NCBI RefSeq assembly: GCF_020911885.1
Contig: NZ_CP087132.1
Location: 930,001 to 994,000, forward strand
Reading direction: 5' to 3'
Source: Flavobacterium acetivorans
Lineage (GTDB): Bacteria > Bacteroidota > Bacteroidia > Flavobacteriales > Flavobacteriaceae
Length of the DNA: 64,000 nucleotides
The translations under genes were made by a program, and so were the position numbers. How positions within the stretch are numbered: position 1 is the stretch's first letter; the number at the start of each line of letters is the position of its first letter. Below, piece after piece: positions 31,679 through 40,220 of this stretch. The notes below the pieces were generated by a model, which searched no databases, was not told the origin of the DNA, and saw only the letters and a list, made by a program, of their open reading frames with translations.

Positions 31679-32062
31679 CTAGTTTAGCCAGTATACAGCC
31701 ATAACTGCTGGGATAAAATAGATAACAATAGTTCTGGCACCGTCATAATCTTTGGCCAGTCTTTGACCAAAAAGCAACATAATCAGGGTAATACAAGAAA
31801 AAACGGCTCCATAAAAGCCAAACATGCGACCATCGTTTACCACTAATTGGATAGCGCCTACTACGCATAAGATTCCGGCGATTAATTCTAATACTAGAAT
31901 GTTGGCTAAGGCTAATGGTACTTGATTTCTTAAAGGGGTTTTGGCAAAATGGCTTTTCAACCAATCGACATTGTCTTTCCAATAGAACAGCTTATCATAT
32001 CCGGATTGAAGAAAGGATAGGGCTAAAAAGACTAAAATTAAAATTGAAGCGACGTTGTTCAT
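31679..32062 (-). CDS. DoxX-like membrane protein
   Basis: A 127-residue inner-membrane protein with four hydrophobic helices (ASILILVFLALSFLQSGYDKL, ALANILVLELIAGILCVVGAI, FGFYGAVFSCITLIMLLFG, TIVIYFIPAVMAVYWL). The first helix with SGYDKLF is the DoxX-family pattern. Function is unknown. It sits 4 bases after the holB stop in the same operon. Confidence 0.8.
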   Translation of the reverse strand: MNNVASILILVFLALSFLQSGYDKLFYWKDNVDWLKSHFAKTPLRNQVPLALANILVLELIAGILCVVGAIQLVVNDGRMFGFYGAVFSCITLIMLLFGQRLAKDYDGARTIVIYFIPAVMAVYWLN

Positions 32063-32066
32063 AGTA

Positions 32067-33215
32067 TTATTTTTTATGGATTAATCGGGTGAGTTTGATA
32101 GATAAATCGGTTAAAATGATTTTGGCATTTCCGTTGCGTTCCACATGGTACATGGCATCCGAAAGTTCTTTAAAAATATCTTGAATGTTATTACCATTTA
32201 CAAAAGGCGCAAAATTTTCCAATTTAAATTTGTCAACTTTGGGTTCAAAATAGACCAAACTTTTAGTTTCGTAATTGAGCAATAGCGCCTGACGAAACAT
32301 TTCGATACAGAATTCGAGAAATTTTTTCTGAGTTTCTCTTCCTAAACCGGCAATTTTTTCGCTCCAAAGAATTAAATCTTGGATAGCTGCTGCATTTCCT
32401 TTTGCCTTAAAAGCCGCACGAACCCAGGTTACAAACCATTGTTCGAATGGATGTTCTTGATCGTCATCATGAAGTAAATGCAAGGCAATATTGTAATTTC
32501 CTTGTGCCTGATGTGCTATTTTTGCTGCTAATTTTGGGTCAGCATTTTCACGAGAAACTAAAGCTTCAGCAATTATAGGTTCACTCAAGCCATTAAAATG
32601 CAATACTTGGCAACGAGATCGTATGGTTTGGATGATGTCTTCTTCGTTTTCTGAAATTAAAATAAAAACCGTTTTTTCTGGCGGCTCTTCAAGTAGTTTC
32701 AATAATTTATTAGAGGCGGCAATATTTAATTTATCAGCCATCCAAACAATCATAATCTTGTATCCGCCTTCGTATGATTTTAAAGATAATGATTTCAGTA
32801 TTTCTTGGGCATCATCGACACGGATTTCACCTTGCTTGTTTTGAACACCTAAAACGGCATACCAGTCAAATAAGCCGCCATAGGGATTTTGCGAAATAAA
32901 TTTTCTCCAATCGGTTATGAAATCAATGCTTTTAGGGTTTTTCTTCACTTCATCGGTGGTTACCGTTGGGTAGGCAAAATGTAAATCTGGATGAGATAAT
33001 TTTTGAAATTTTAAATTGCAAGATTCATTCGAACCTTGGTTTTCTGCATTTTGATTGCCACATAGAATATACTGGGCATAAGCGATGGCCATGGCTAAGG
33101 TGCCACTCCCCTCGGGACCTACAAACAATTGGGCATGAGGAATTCTGCCTAAATCGGCACTTCTTGTCAGATGACTTTTGATGTGTTCTTGCCCTAAAAT
33201 TTCTGAAAATTGCAT
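32067..33215 (-). CDS. holB: DNA polymerase III subunit delta-prime
   Basis: Clamp-loader subunit of 382 residues. The N-terminus FSEILGQEHIKSHLTRSADLGRIPHAQLFVGPEGSG is typical. The Walker A loop reads GPEGSGTLA with no Lys, so this subunit should not hydrolyse ATP, as known for delta-prime. The Cys4 zinc module seen in E. coli is mostly absent (only two Cys near residues 53-67). DDAQEILKSLSLKSYEGGYK and the sensor-like KLLEEPPEKTVFILISEN follow. The promoter is near-leaderless. Confidence 0.92.
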   Translation of the reverse strand: MQFSEILGQEHIKSHLTRSADLGRIPHAQLFVGPEGSGTLAMAIAYAQYILCGNQNAENQGSNESCNLKFQKLSHPDLHFAYPTVTTDEVKKNPKSIDFITDWRKFISQNPYGGLFDWYAVLGVQNKQGEIRVDDAQEILKSLSLKSYEGGYKIMIVWMADKLNIAASNKLLKLLEEPPEKTVFILISENEEDIIQTIRSRCQVLHFNGLSEPIIAEALVSRENADPKLAAKIAHQAQGNYNIALHLLHDDDQEHPFEQWFVTWVRAAFKAKGNAAAIQDLILWSEKIAGLGRETQKKFLEFCIEMFRQALLLNYETKSLVYFEPKVDKFKLENFAPFVNGNNIQDIFKELSDAMYHVERNGNAKIILTDLSIKLTRLIHKK

Positions 33216-33219
33216 GAAG

Positions 33220-33248
33220 CAAAGATAGAAGAAAATGGGTTAGGCAAA
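33220..33248 (-). promoter_or_regulatory. Promoter of the holB operon (near-leaderless)
   Basis: On the minus strand TTTG (33248-33245), a 17-base spacer and TATCTTTG (33227-33220) fit the Bacteroidota consensus. Four bases (CTTC) separate it from the holB ATG, so the mRNA should have essentially no leader. Confidence 0.75.
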
Positions 33249-33998
33249 AATTTTTGATTGCAAAGTTTTAGAGTCCTAAAATTCAAAATTAGTAATAGAA
33301 GAACATATTTGATTCGAATAAATAAGTGTTTGTGGCTATAAGTCTTGTTTTTATTGCGATATTCTGAATTGTTTTAATGAAAGTAATATTTTTTTGATTG
33401 GGTTAAACTATGTCTGAATTAAGATATTAGTTGTCATTTGTTAAATTATAATGTGTTTTTTACATTTTTTAATTCAGAATTTAGGTCTTAAGTTGTTCAT
33501 AATTGTAGAAGTCAGTTTTTAAATAAGATTTTTTGTCAAAAAGGTAATATTTCTATGAGATAAATTTTGAGCATCATTTTTGGATATTTTTTTTTAATCT
33601 TATTCCTGCTAAAATTTTTAGTAATAAGTTAAAATAAAATTGCATGATTGTATATAAAGCCCTAGTATTGCAACGCTGAAATAGAGAAATACAAAACAGT
33701 TTATAGTATTTTAATTATTAAAAAAGACTGCTCTGATTTATAATTACGATCTGATTAGCTTTTTTTTGAGTGCATAATTGTGATATTTCTTTTTTTGATT
33801 TTATAATTACTTAAGAATAATAGTGCATTTTTTCAATTGTTGTACTTTTTTTTTTCAACATTTTTATTTGTTGTTAACTGCTCTTTTTTTTAAACGAATA
33901 TTATAAAAAAAGTCGTTGTATTGCTCATTTTTACGGCATTGTGCACTCTTTTTTTTTATTTGTAATACTTTTATTTATGAAACAATTGTTGATAAATG
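33249..33998. other. Long AT-rich spacer before the spr cluster
   Basis: About 750 bases with no credible ORF, very rich in T-runs (for example near 33590, 33850 and 33950). It lies between the divergent holB and spr operons. I recognise no RNA gene; it could hold regulatory DNA or bent DNA for the gliding operon. Confidence 0.6.
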
Positions 33999-34028
33999 TT
34001 GTAAATTAATTTTAATTATTTAATTTTG
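33999..34028 (+). promoter_or_regulatory. Promoter of the spr gliding cluster
   Basis: TTG (33999-34001), a 19-base spacer and TAATTTTG (34021-34028) fit the Flavobacterium promoter consensus, 32 bases before the first gene. No other convincing promoter was seen in the 25-kb cluster until pgk. Confidence 0.65.
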
Positions 34029-34060
34029 TTTCTATAGAGTCACTATTTAAGTTTAAAACT

Positions 34061-34501
34061 ATGAATACTAAAGTTGTTTTTTTAAGTGTTTTTTTATTCA
34101 CTGCCGGTGTTGTTTTTTCTCAAAATAAAAACGCACCAAGAAGTATTATCAGTTCAAGTGCATCAATTAAGAAGTACCATGGTTTGGACGAGTTAAGAGG
34201 CATGCAAAAAGGTGAGCTTTTAGAGCTGTATGTAGAACGCATACAGGTTCTTGTAAAAACCCTTCCATATATTGCCTTAGCTACAAAACCAGGTGTAACA
34301 ATTGCTGATTTAGGAATTCCTACTAATAATGAAAATAGAAAAGCGATGGAATCTCAGGCAGAAGGGACAAGTGCTTTTCTTGATTTAACGGTGGATTTTC
34401 AGAGAAGAATGTTGCCATATTCAGATAAAGAAAATTTAATATCAGCTATTTTATTTTACGAGAATACGATGAAATCATTACATGAATTCAATGACTTGTA
34501 G
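34061..34501 (+). CDS. Secreted protein of unknown function, first gene of spr cluster
   Basis: A 146-residue exported protein with a signal peptide (MNTKVVFLSVFLFTAGVVFSQ). The mature part is helical and charged (YHGLDELRGMQKGELLELYV, FLDLTVDFQRRMLPYSDKENL) with no motif I recognise and no Cys. It is the first gene behind the cluster promoter and is followed after 46 bases by another exported protein. The F. johnsoniae sprB operon is reported to hold seven genes, three of unknown role; this may correspond to one of them. Confidence 0.75.
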   Translation: MNTKVVFLSVFLFTAGVVFSQNKNAPRSIISSSASIKKYHGLDELRGMQKGELLELYVERIQVLVKTLPYIALATKPGVTIADLGIPTNNENRKAMESQAEGTSAFLDLTVDFQRRMLPYSDKENLISAILFYENTMKSLHEFNDL

Positions 34502-34547
34502 TTAATAGCTTTCTATTCAATAAAATTAACAACTTACCTTTTATCTT

Positions 34548-35843
34548 ATGAAAAATATAACTCAAATTATTAGCATCTTTCTTTTGGTAGTTTGTAGTGT
34601 AAATGCACAGCAAGAAAAAGGAATAATAGGATCAAACAATTGGTTAAACAATTGGACAGAATTCAAGCCAAATAAACTGGATTATGGCGAAGCCAATCGA
34701 ATTTTGGCTGGAAATATTTCTGTAAATACAAGATTAGAAAAGAAGAATATTTATTTATTACAGGGAAGTGTTTATGTTACTAATAATGCAACGCTTACCA
34801 TCGATCCTGGTACGGTAATCATATGTGACTCAGAATCTAAAGCATCTCTTATTATTACAAAAGGTGCTACAATAATTGCCGAAGGATTAGAAACCGATCC
34901 AATTGTTTTTACATCAAACAAAGGCCTTAAAAAAGCGGGAGATTGGGGAGGTATAGTCGTATTAGGAGATGCACCAATTAATAAATTTGGAGGCGTTTCA
35001 TCTGTAAATTTTGATTTAAATTTGGCTTTAACTGCTTATGGCGGAGCAAATGCCAGCAGTAATTCCGGTATTTTAAAATTTGTAAGGATAGAGTTTGCAG
35101 GGGCAAAATTGAAAGGGACTGAGAATTTTAATTCTTTACTTTTAGCTGGTGTAGGTAATAAAACCATTGTAGAAAATGTAATGGTGAGTTATTCCGGAGG
35201 TGATTCTTTTGAAATATTGGGAGGTGAGCTTAAGTTGAATAAGATGGTCTCATTTAAATCAAGTAGTGATGATTATAAATTTAATTACGGGACACAATGC
35301 CATATTGAGAATTCATTAGCGGTTCGTTCTTCATTTTTGTCAAGTAAGTATGGCTCAAGATGCTTGGATGTTGCTTCTTACGTTACTAAGGAGGAAGTCG
35401 ATTTTACAAGAAAACAAACACTAGTAGTAGCTACTAACTTAACCTTGGTTAATAATAGCGAAAACATAAGCGTTGATATTGAGTCAGGTTTAGTAAAAGA
35501 AGCGATTTATGTAGGAGAAAATTCAGCTTTAGAATGTAGAAGAACAGTGATTTCAGGATTTAATCCAGCAGTTTTATTAGATAGTAAAATAGAAATTAAC
35601 GATAAAAACCTTAATAAAATTAAGTTTGAACAAATGTATTTCAATTTCTGTAAAGGAAATATATTTACTGAATTTAATTCTAATAATGAAGATTTAGAAA
35701 GCTGGTACGGGAATAGTATTTTTTCTAATGTGTATTCAAAAAGTGACAATAAGGAAACCTTTATTGACTTTTTGAATGATAAAAGACCTGATTTTAGATT
35801 AAAAATCGGAAAGATTGTGGCTTCAAATGTCGATAATAAATAG
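34548..35843 (+). CDS. Secreted beta-helix-like protein of the spr cluster
   Basis: A 431-residue exported protein (signal peptide MKNITQIISIFLLVVCSVNAQ). Repeating strand-turn units such as NATLTIDPGTVIICDSESKASLIITKGATIIAEG and DWGGIVVLGDAPINK match the right-handed beta-helix surface proteins common in Bacteroidota. There is no gliding/T9SS C-terminal domain, so it may remain periplasmic or be exported another way. Role unknown; the setting suggests an accessory of SprB assembly. Confidence 0.75.
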   Translation: MKNITQIISIFLLVVCSVNAQQEKGIIGSNNWLNNWTEFKPNKLDYGEANRILAGNISVNTRLEKKNIYLLQGSVYVTNNATLTIDPGTVIICDSESKASLIITKGATIIAEGLETDPIVFTSNKGLKKAGDWGGIVVLGDAPINKFGGVSSVNFDLNLALTAYGGANASSNSGILKFVRIEFAGAKLKGTENFNSLLLAGVGNKTIVENVMVSYSGGDSFEILGGELKLNKMVSFKSSSDDYKFNYGTQCHIENSLAVRSSFLSSKYGSRCLDVASYVTKEEVDFTRKQTLVVATNLTLVNNSENISVDIESGLVKEAIYVGENSALECRRTVISGFNPAVLLDSKIEINDKNLNKIKFEQMYFNFCKGNIFTEFNSNNEDLESWYGNSIFSNVYSKSDNKETFIDFLNDKRPDFRLKIGKIVASNVDNK

Positions 35844-35948
35844 TTTTAGCTAAATTTTAGGTTTTTTAAAAGCCTATTAGGTGTAAAATATAATAAATCA
35901 CTCCTAAGTTATATTTGTTAATTATGCTAAATAAAGATCAGTTCTGCG

Positions 35949-37421
35949 ATGCCTACTATAGAAAAAAAATGTTTTTTTTATTTTTTATTTTTTGTATTAT
36001 CCTTAGCAAATGAGGGTTATGCTCAAATAACGATTGGTAAATCTACGCTTAGTTTTACTCAGATTTGTGCTGACGCTGATTATAATACTCAAGTGCCTAT
36101 TTTGTCTACGGTAACTTTTAGTTTTAGTCCACAATCGGCTTTAAGTTCAACCAATCAATTTATAGTAGAATTATCGAACGCAACGGGAAGTTTTTCTAAC
36201 CCTACAACTTTGGTTAGTTCTGATGTTGGAGCTATTACCAAATCACCCGCTACTTTAGGATTTCGGATTCCCACTAACATAGCAGGAGAAGGGTATATGA
36301 TAAGAGTACGGAGTACCAGTCCAGCATCCACCAGCCCCGATTCGAATTCCTTTTCTGCCTATTATCAGATACAAAACACGCCTTTTTCCATCAATAATTT
36401 TGTTGAAACGGCCACTTATTGCACCGGAGGAAGCTATGTTTTAAAAATAGATACTCCCGGGACAGCTACCAATGATTCCCCATTAAAGTATCCTTCGTTG
36501 ACCTATAATTGGTTTAGGGATAACGGTAATTCAGTTCCTCCAACATTATTGGCAAGTGCCAGTACCGGTAGTTATACAGTAACCCAACCCGGAAAATATT
36601 ATGTAGAGACCAATTATGGTTCTTGTACTTCCTATTCTTATTCTAACAGGGTGACCGTTTCTGAGTCCACCGCACAAGCTTCAACCATAACTTCCAGCAA
36701 AGGAAATCCCTTTTGCGCTTCCGAAGGTCCTACAACACTCAGTACACAAACCGCTAATAGCTATCAATGGTTCCTTAATGATGTGAAAATTGAGGGAGCA
36801 ACTGCGAGTACTTATCAAGCTACTAAAGCAGGCTTATATGTTGTAAAAGTAGATTTTGGAGGATGTACTACTGATGCATCGATTAATTTACAGGAAATTC
36901 AATTTTCGAGTGCTATCAATATTTCAGGAACCAATACAATAAAGGAAGGCGAAATAAAAACAGTAATCACAACAACAACTGCCGAAAATCCTGCTTATCA
37001 GTGGTATTTAAACGATGTAGTAATTGAAGGAGCCAATGGCGCCACTTTTGATGCGACAGCGGCAGGGGATTATAAGGTTGTTATTAGCCAGACTACGGCT
37101 TGTATTGCCTCTGATGAATTTCTTTTCACTATAAAGTACCCTATCGTTGATCCAGATGTCGTTTTGATTCCTAATTTGATAAGTCCAAACGGGGATGGGA
37201 TAAATGATACTTGGGTGATTCCTCAGGAATATTTAAGCGGCACAAATACCGAAGTACTGTTGATGAGTTCTACAGGTGAACAAATATTTAAAACAAATGA
37301 TTATCAAAATAATTGGCCTGAGAATATGGTGGATTTTAAAAATGTAAATCCGGTCTATTATTATATCATTACTACGCAGGATAAAAAAGTGAAGAAAGGT
37401 TCCATAACGGTAATAAAATAA
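35949..37421 (+). CDS. sprC: SprC-like gliding protein with T9SS C-terminal domain
   Basis: A 490-residue secreted protein. It has a signal peptide (about residues 1-25), then Ig-like domains with Cys pairs (NWFRDNGNSV, YQWFLNDVKIEGATASTYQA and the parallel YQWYLNDVVIEGANGATFDA), and a C-terminal gliding-motility-associated/CHU_C domain (PNLISPNGDGINDTWVIP to the end), the type IX secretion signal type also used by SprB. The name rests on position: in F. johnsoniae sprC, sprD, sprB and sprF are adjacent in this order and needed for spreading on agar. One base separates it from sprD. Confidence 0.82.
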   Translation: MPTIEKKCFFYFLFFVLSLANEGYAQITIGKSTLSFTQICADADYNTQVPILSTVTFSFSPQSALSSTNQFIVELSNATGSFSNPTTLVSSDVGAITKSPATLGFRIPTNIAGEGYMIRVRSTSPASTSPDSNSFSAYYQIQNTPFSINNFVETATYCTGGSYVLKIDTPGTATNDSPLKYPSLTYNWFRDNGNSVPPTLLASASTGSYTVTQPGKYYVETNYGSCTSYSYSNRVTVSESTAQASTITSSKGNPFCASEGPTTLSTQTANSYQWFLNDVKIEGATASTYQATKAGLYVVKVDFGGCTTDASINLQEIQFSSAINISGTNTIKEGEIKTVITTTTAENPAYQWYLNDVVIEGANGATFDATAAGDYKVVISQTTACIASDEFLFTIKYPIVDPDVVLIPNLISPNGDGINDTWVIPQEYLSGTNTEVLLMSSTGEQIFKTNDYQNNWPENMVDFKNVNPVYYYIITTQDKKVKKGSITVIK

Positions 37422-37422
37422 T

Positions 37423-40077
37423 ATGAAGAAAATTTTACTTTTATTTACTTTATTTTATGGCGTTTCTTCCGCACTTTATTCTCAGACAACAACAGCTGAA
37501 GATGGAGTGGTTTCGTTTGCATTACCCGTTCGAAATTCATTAAAATTCAATAAATTTATTATTAATCCCACCTTTAGTTTTGTTAGGGAACAAAGCACTT
37601 TTGTCAGTTTTTATAATAAAAGACAATGGGTACAATTTGATAATGCACCCCAAACGTATTTGTTTAGCTATGCCGGTAGGTTGAGTGAGACCCAAGGAAT
37701 CGCCGTTGGATTGTTTCAGCAGAATTATGGTGTTTTTACCACCTTTGGAGCGGTTACTAATTTCGCTCAAAATGTAGAATTAGATCAAGACAGCAATCTT
37801 ACTTTTGGCTTGAATTTAGGCTTTTATAAAAGCGGTTTCAATAGCGGTAAAGTAATTACAAACTACCCAGATCCTTCTTTAGATAATATTCCTTCTAATT
37901 TTCTTTTTGCCGCAAATCCCGGAATCAATTATGGGACGGCCTTTCTTGATTTTGGAATATCGCTAAATAATTTGTTTTTATACAATTTAAAAACATCGCA
38001 ACTGATTCAAGATGATCCTGAAAAAAGCATCGAATTGCATCTGATGCACACGGGTTATTTGGACAGCTATGGTTTTTTTGATAAAAGTAAATTTTCGGCT
38101 TTAGTAAAAACAGAACTAAAGAAAGAGAAAACGGTTGTTTCAGGCTTAATGATGTTTACTATTCCAAGTGGTGTTTGGGCTCAAGCGGGTTATAATACTT
38201 TATATGGAGCTTCGGCTGGTTTAGGATTGAATATTACACCTAAAATTTCCGTTGAATATAATTTTGAAAAGGCTACAGGCAATTTATCAAATTTTGGATC
38301 TTCTCATGAAATTACACTTGCCTATAATTTTACGAGTAAGAACAATTATTATGGCGATGAGGAAGAAGAAGGGGCATTATTTGTTCCGGATTTGAGTCCA
38401 AAATCGGTAAAACCTAAAAATACAACCCCTTATGTCGATGCTAAAACTAGGGCAGCTAATGCCCAAGCGAAGCTAGCAGCCGAAGCTAAAGCAAAAGCCG
38501 ATGCACTGGCACAGGCTAAACTGGCTGCTGATGCCAAAATTAAAGCCGATGCGGAAGCGAAAGCCAAATTAGCAGATACGAAAGCGAAAGCCGACGCACT
38601 GGCACAGGCCAAACTCGATGCTGATGCGAAATTAAAAGCAGATGCAGCAGCCCAAGCGAAGCTAGCAGCAGATGCGAAAGCGAAAGCCGACGCACTGGCA
38701 CAGGCCAAACTCGATGCAGATGCGAAAGCGAAAGCCGAAGCGCTGGCACAGGCCAAACTGGCTGCTGACGCGAAGTTAAAAGCAGAAGAAGACGCCCAAG
38801 CCAAATTAGCAGCAGATGCTAAGGCAAAAGTCGATGTACTGGCACAGGCCAAACAGGCTGCTGATGCGAAATTAAAAGCAGAAGCAGACGCCCAAGCAAA
38901 ATTAGCTGCCGAAGCTAAGGCGAAAGCCGATGCACTGGCACAGGCCAAACTCGATGCTGATGCGAAATTAAAAGCAGAAGCAGACGCCCAAGCCAAATTA
39001 GCTGCCGAAGCTAAGGCGAAAGCCGAAGCGCTGGCACAGGCCAAACTGGCTGCTGATGCGAAGTTAAAAGCAGAAGCAGACGCCCAAGCCAAATTAGCTG
39101 CCGAAGCTAAGGCAAAAGCCGATGCATTAGCTCAAGCTAAATTAGCTGCTGATGCGAAATTAAAAGCAGAAGCAGAAGCAGAGGCTCAAGCCAAACTCGC
39201 TGAAGAGCCTAAGGATGATAATGCCAGGGAAATGAAAAATTTAACCCAATTTATTGAGGAGTCCAAAAAGACGCAACAAGAACTATTAGAAAGGCTTGAT
39301 GTTACGGTAGCAGATAGGGAAAAAGACCTGAAGGACTTAAAAGAGGAAAATGATTTAAGCGATAAAGGTATTTTTAAAGAACCTAAGCCGTTTAAGAGTG
39401 TTTCTGCCCAAAATAATGCCTTACTTTCATTAGAGTTTGAAATAGAAGAACTAAATAAAATGCAAAATAGCAAGATTGCTAGTTTGGAAAGTTTGTATAA
39501 AGAGCGACTTAAGAAAAGCAATAAAAACGATCCAACGGTTCAATTCTATTTAAAAACGATTGAAACTTTGAAATTAGATCAAACGAAAGCAATACAAAAG
39601 AATACGAATTTGCTTTCATCATTGGAGAAAATTAAAGAAGGTATAGAGATTGAGAAAAAACGCCGAATTAAGCGAGCCTCTTTCGAGAATGATCAAGGCA
39701 AATATTTGAATGATGTAGCAACATTGAAACGTATCAAAGAATCGACTCCGCTTAGTAAAGAAATTTTTAAACCTGAAGATTTTGATTATGGTGATGAGCA
39801 GTCTAATATGCAGATTGTAAAGAATGTACAGAATGTGGATGGAGGTTATTATCTGGTACTGGCTGTACATAGTGATGTTGCGAAGAGAGATGCATTTTTG
39901 ACCAAAGTAGTGGCAGCTGGCGAACGAAATATTAATTTCTTCTATGATGTAAATACCAGTAAATATTTTATTTACGACACTAAATTTGATTCTATCGAAG
40001 AAGCTAAAAAAGCATTGGAATCTAGCGGAAGTAAACCATACAACGGTAAAATGGTAATGGTAAGAGTGGAGAATTAA
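37423..40077 (+). CDS. sprD: SprD-like protein: PorP/SprF-type barrel fused to Ala/Lys coiled coil
   Basis: An 884-residue protein. After a signal peptide (about 1-21), residues 22-305 form a PorP/SprF-like outer-membrane barrel. Residues about 341-595 are a near-perfect 16-residue tandem repeat (ADALAQAKLAADAKLK type, Ala-Lys-Gln-Asp only) predicted as a long uninterrupted helix. A charged coiled coil (to about 770) and a compact SPOR-like C-terminal domain (YYLVLAVHSDVAKRDAF, KYFIYDTKFDSIEEAKKAL) follow. The SPOR-like end suggests peptidoglycan contact, the barrel outer-membrane anchoring, and the helix a periplasmic spacer. SprD is required for normal gliding in F. johnsoniae. Confidence 0.82.
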   Translation: MKKILLLFTLFYGVSSALYSQTTTAEDGVVSFALPVRNSLKFNKFIINPTFSFVREQSTFVSFYNKRQWVQFDNAPQTYLFSYAGRLSETQGIAVGLFQQNYGVFTTFGAVTNFAQNVELDQDSNLTFGLNLGFYKSGFNSGKVITNYPDPSLDNIPSNFLFAANPGINYGTAFLDFGISLNNLFLYNLKTSQLIQDDPEKSIELHLMHTGYLDSYGFFDKSKFSALVKTELKKEKTVVSGLMMFTIPSGVWAQAGYNTLYGASAGLGLNITPKISVEYNFEKATGNLSNFGSSHEITLAYNFTSKNNYYGDEEEEGALFVPDLSPKSVKPKNTTPYVDAKTRAANAQAKLAAEAKAKADALAQAKLAADAKIKADAEAKAKLADTKAKADALAQAKLDADAKLKADAAAQAKLAADAKAKADALAQAKLDADAKAKAEALAQAKLAADAKLKAEEDAQAKLAADAKAKVDVLAQAKQAADAKLKAEADAQAKLAAEAKAKADALAQAKLDADAKLKAEADAQAKLAAEAKAKAEALAQAKLAADAKLKAEADAQAKLAAEAKAKADALAQAKLAADAKLKAEAEAEAQAKLAEEPKDDNAREMKNLTQFIEESKKTQQELLERLDVTVADREKDLKDLKEENDLSDKGIFKEPKPFKSVSAQNNALLSLEFEIEELNKMQNSKIASLESLYKERLKKSNKNDPTVQFYLKTIETLKLDQTKAIQKNTNLLSSLEKIKEGIEIEKKRRIKRASFENDQGKYLNDVATLKRIKESTPLSKEIFKPEDFDYGDEQSNMQIVKNVQNVDGGYYLVLAVHSDVAKRDAFLTKVVAAGERNINFFYDVNTSKYFIYDTKFDSIEEAKKALESSGSKPYNGKMVMVRVEN
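38447..39207 (+). repeat. 48/96-bp coding tandem repeat in sprD
   Basis: Units of 48 bp (16 residues), alternating in two types to give a 96-bp higher period, repeat about 16 times with high DNA identity (phrases such as GCACTGGCACAGGCCAAACT and AAATTAGCTGCCGAAGCTAA recur). One unit near 38560 is a residue short and the last is expanded. Such arrays change length by slippage and recombination. Confidence 0.9.
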
Positions 40078-40167
40078 GCTAAGAATAAAACTATAAAAAC
40101 AAATAAATTCCTCAGTATTACAAAATGTAAGCGGAGAGCTAGTTAATAATATTAAAGGACGAATGCT

Positions 40168-40196
40168 TTCTTAATCTTGGTGCCCCTTCTTAAGAA
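40168..40196 (+). other. Hairpin in the sprD-sprB spacer
   Basis: TTCTTAA and TTAAGAA are exact complements with an inner GG/CC pair, 24 bases before the sprB ATG, in a 143-base spacer without a promoter. It could mark an RNA processing site or set sprB translation. Confidence 0.4.
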
Positions 40197-40220
40197 ACCA
40201 TAAGTCAAACCAGAATAACC

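Noticed and set aside
32067..33215. holB as a pseudogene because Walker A lacks Lys
   Set aside because: Delta-prime subunits are known not to hydrolyse ATP; the reading frame is complete.
38430..39092. A 220-codon minus-strand open frame rich in Ala/Ser/Phe
   Set aside because: It is the antisense shadow of the sprD Ala/Lys repeat; the low-complexity sense repeat keeps the opposite frame free of stops. No start context or separate promoter.
38447..39207. Possible CRISPR-like or satellite array
   Set aside because: The units are contiguous without unique spacers and are in frame inside sprD, so they are a coding tandem repeat.
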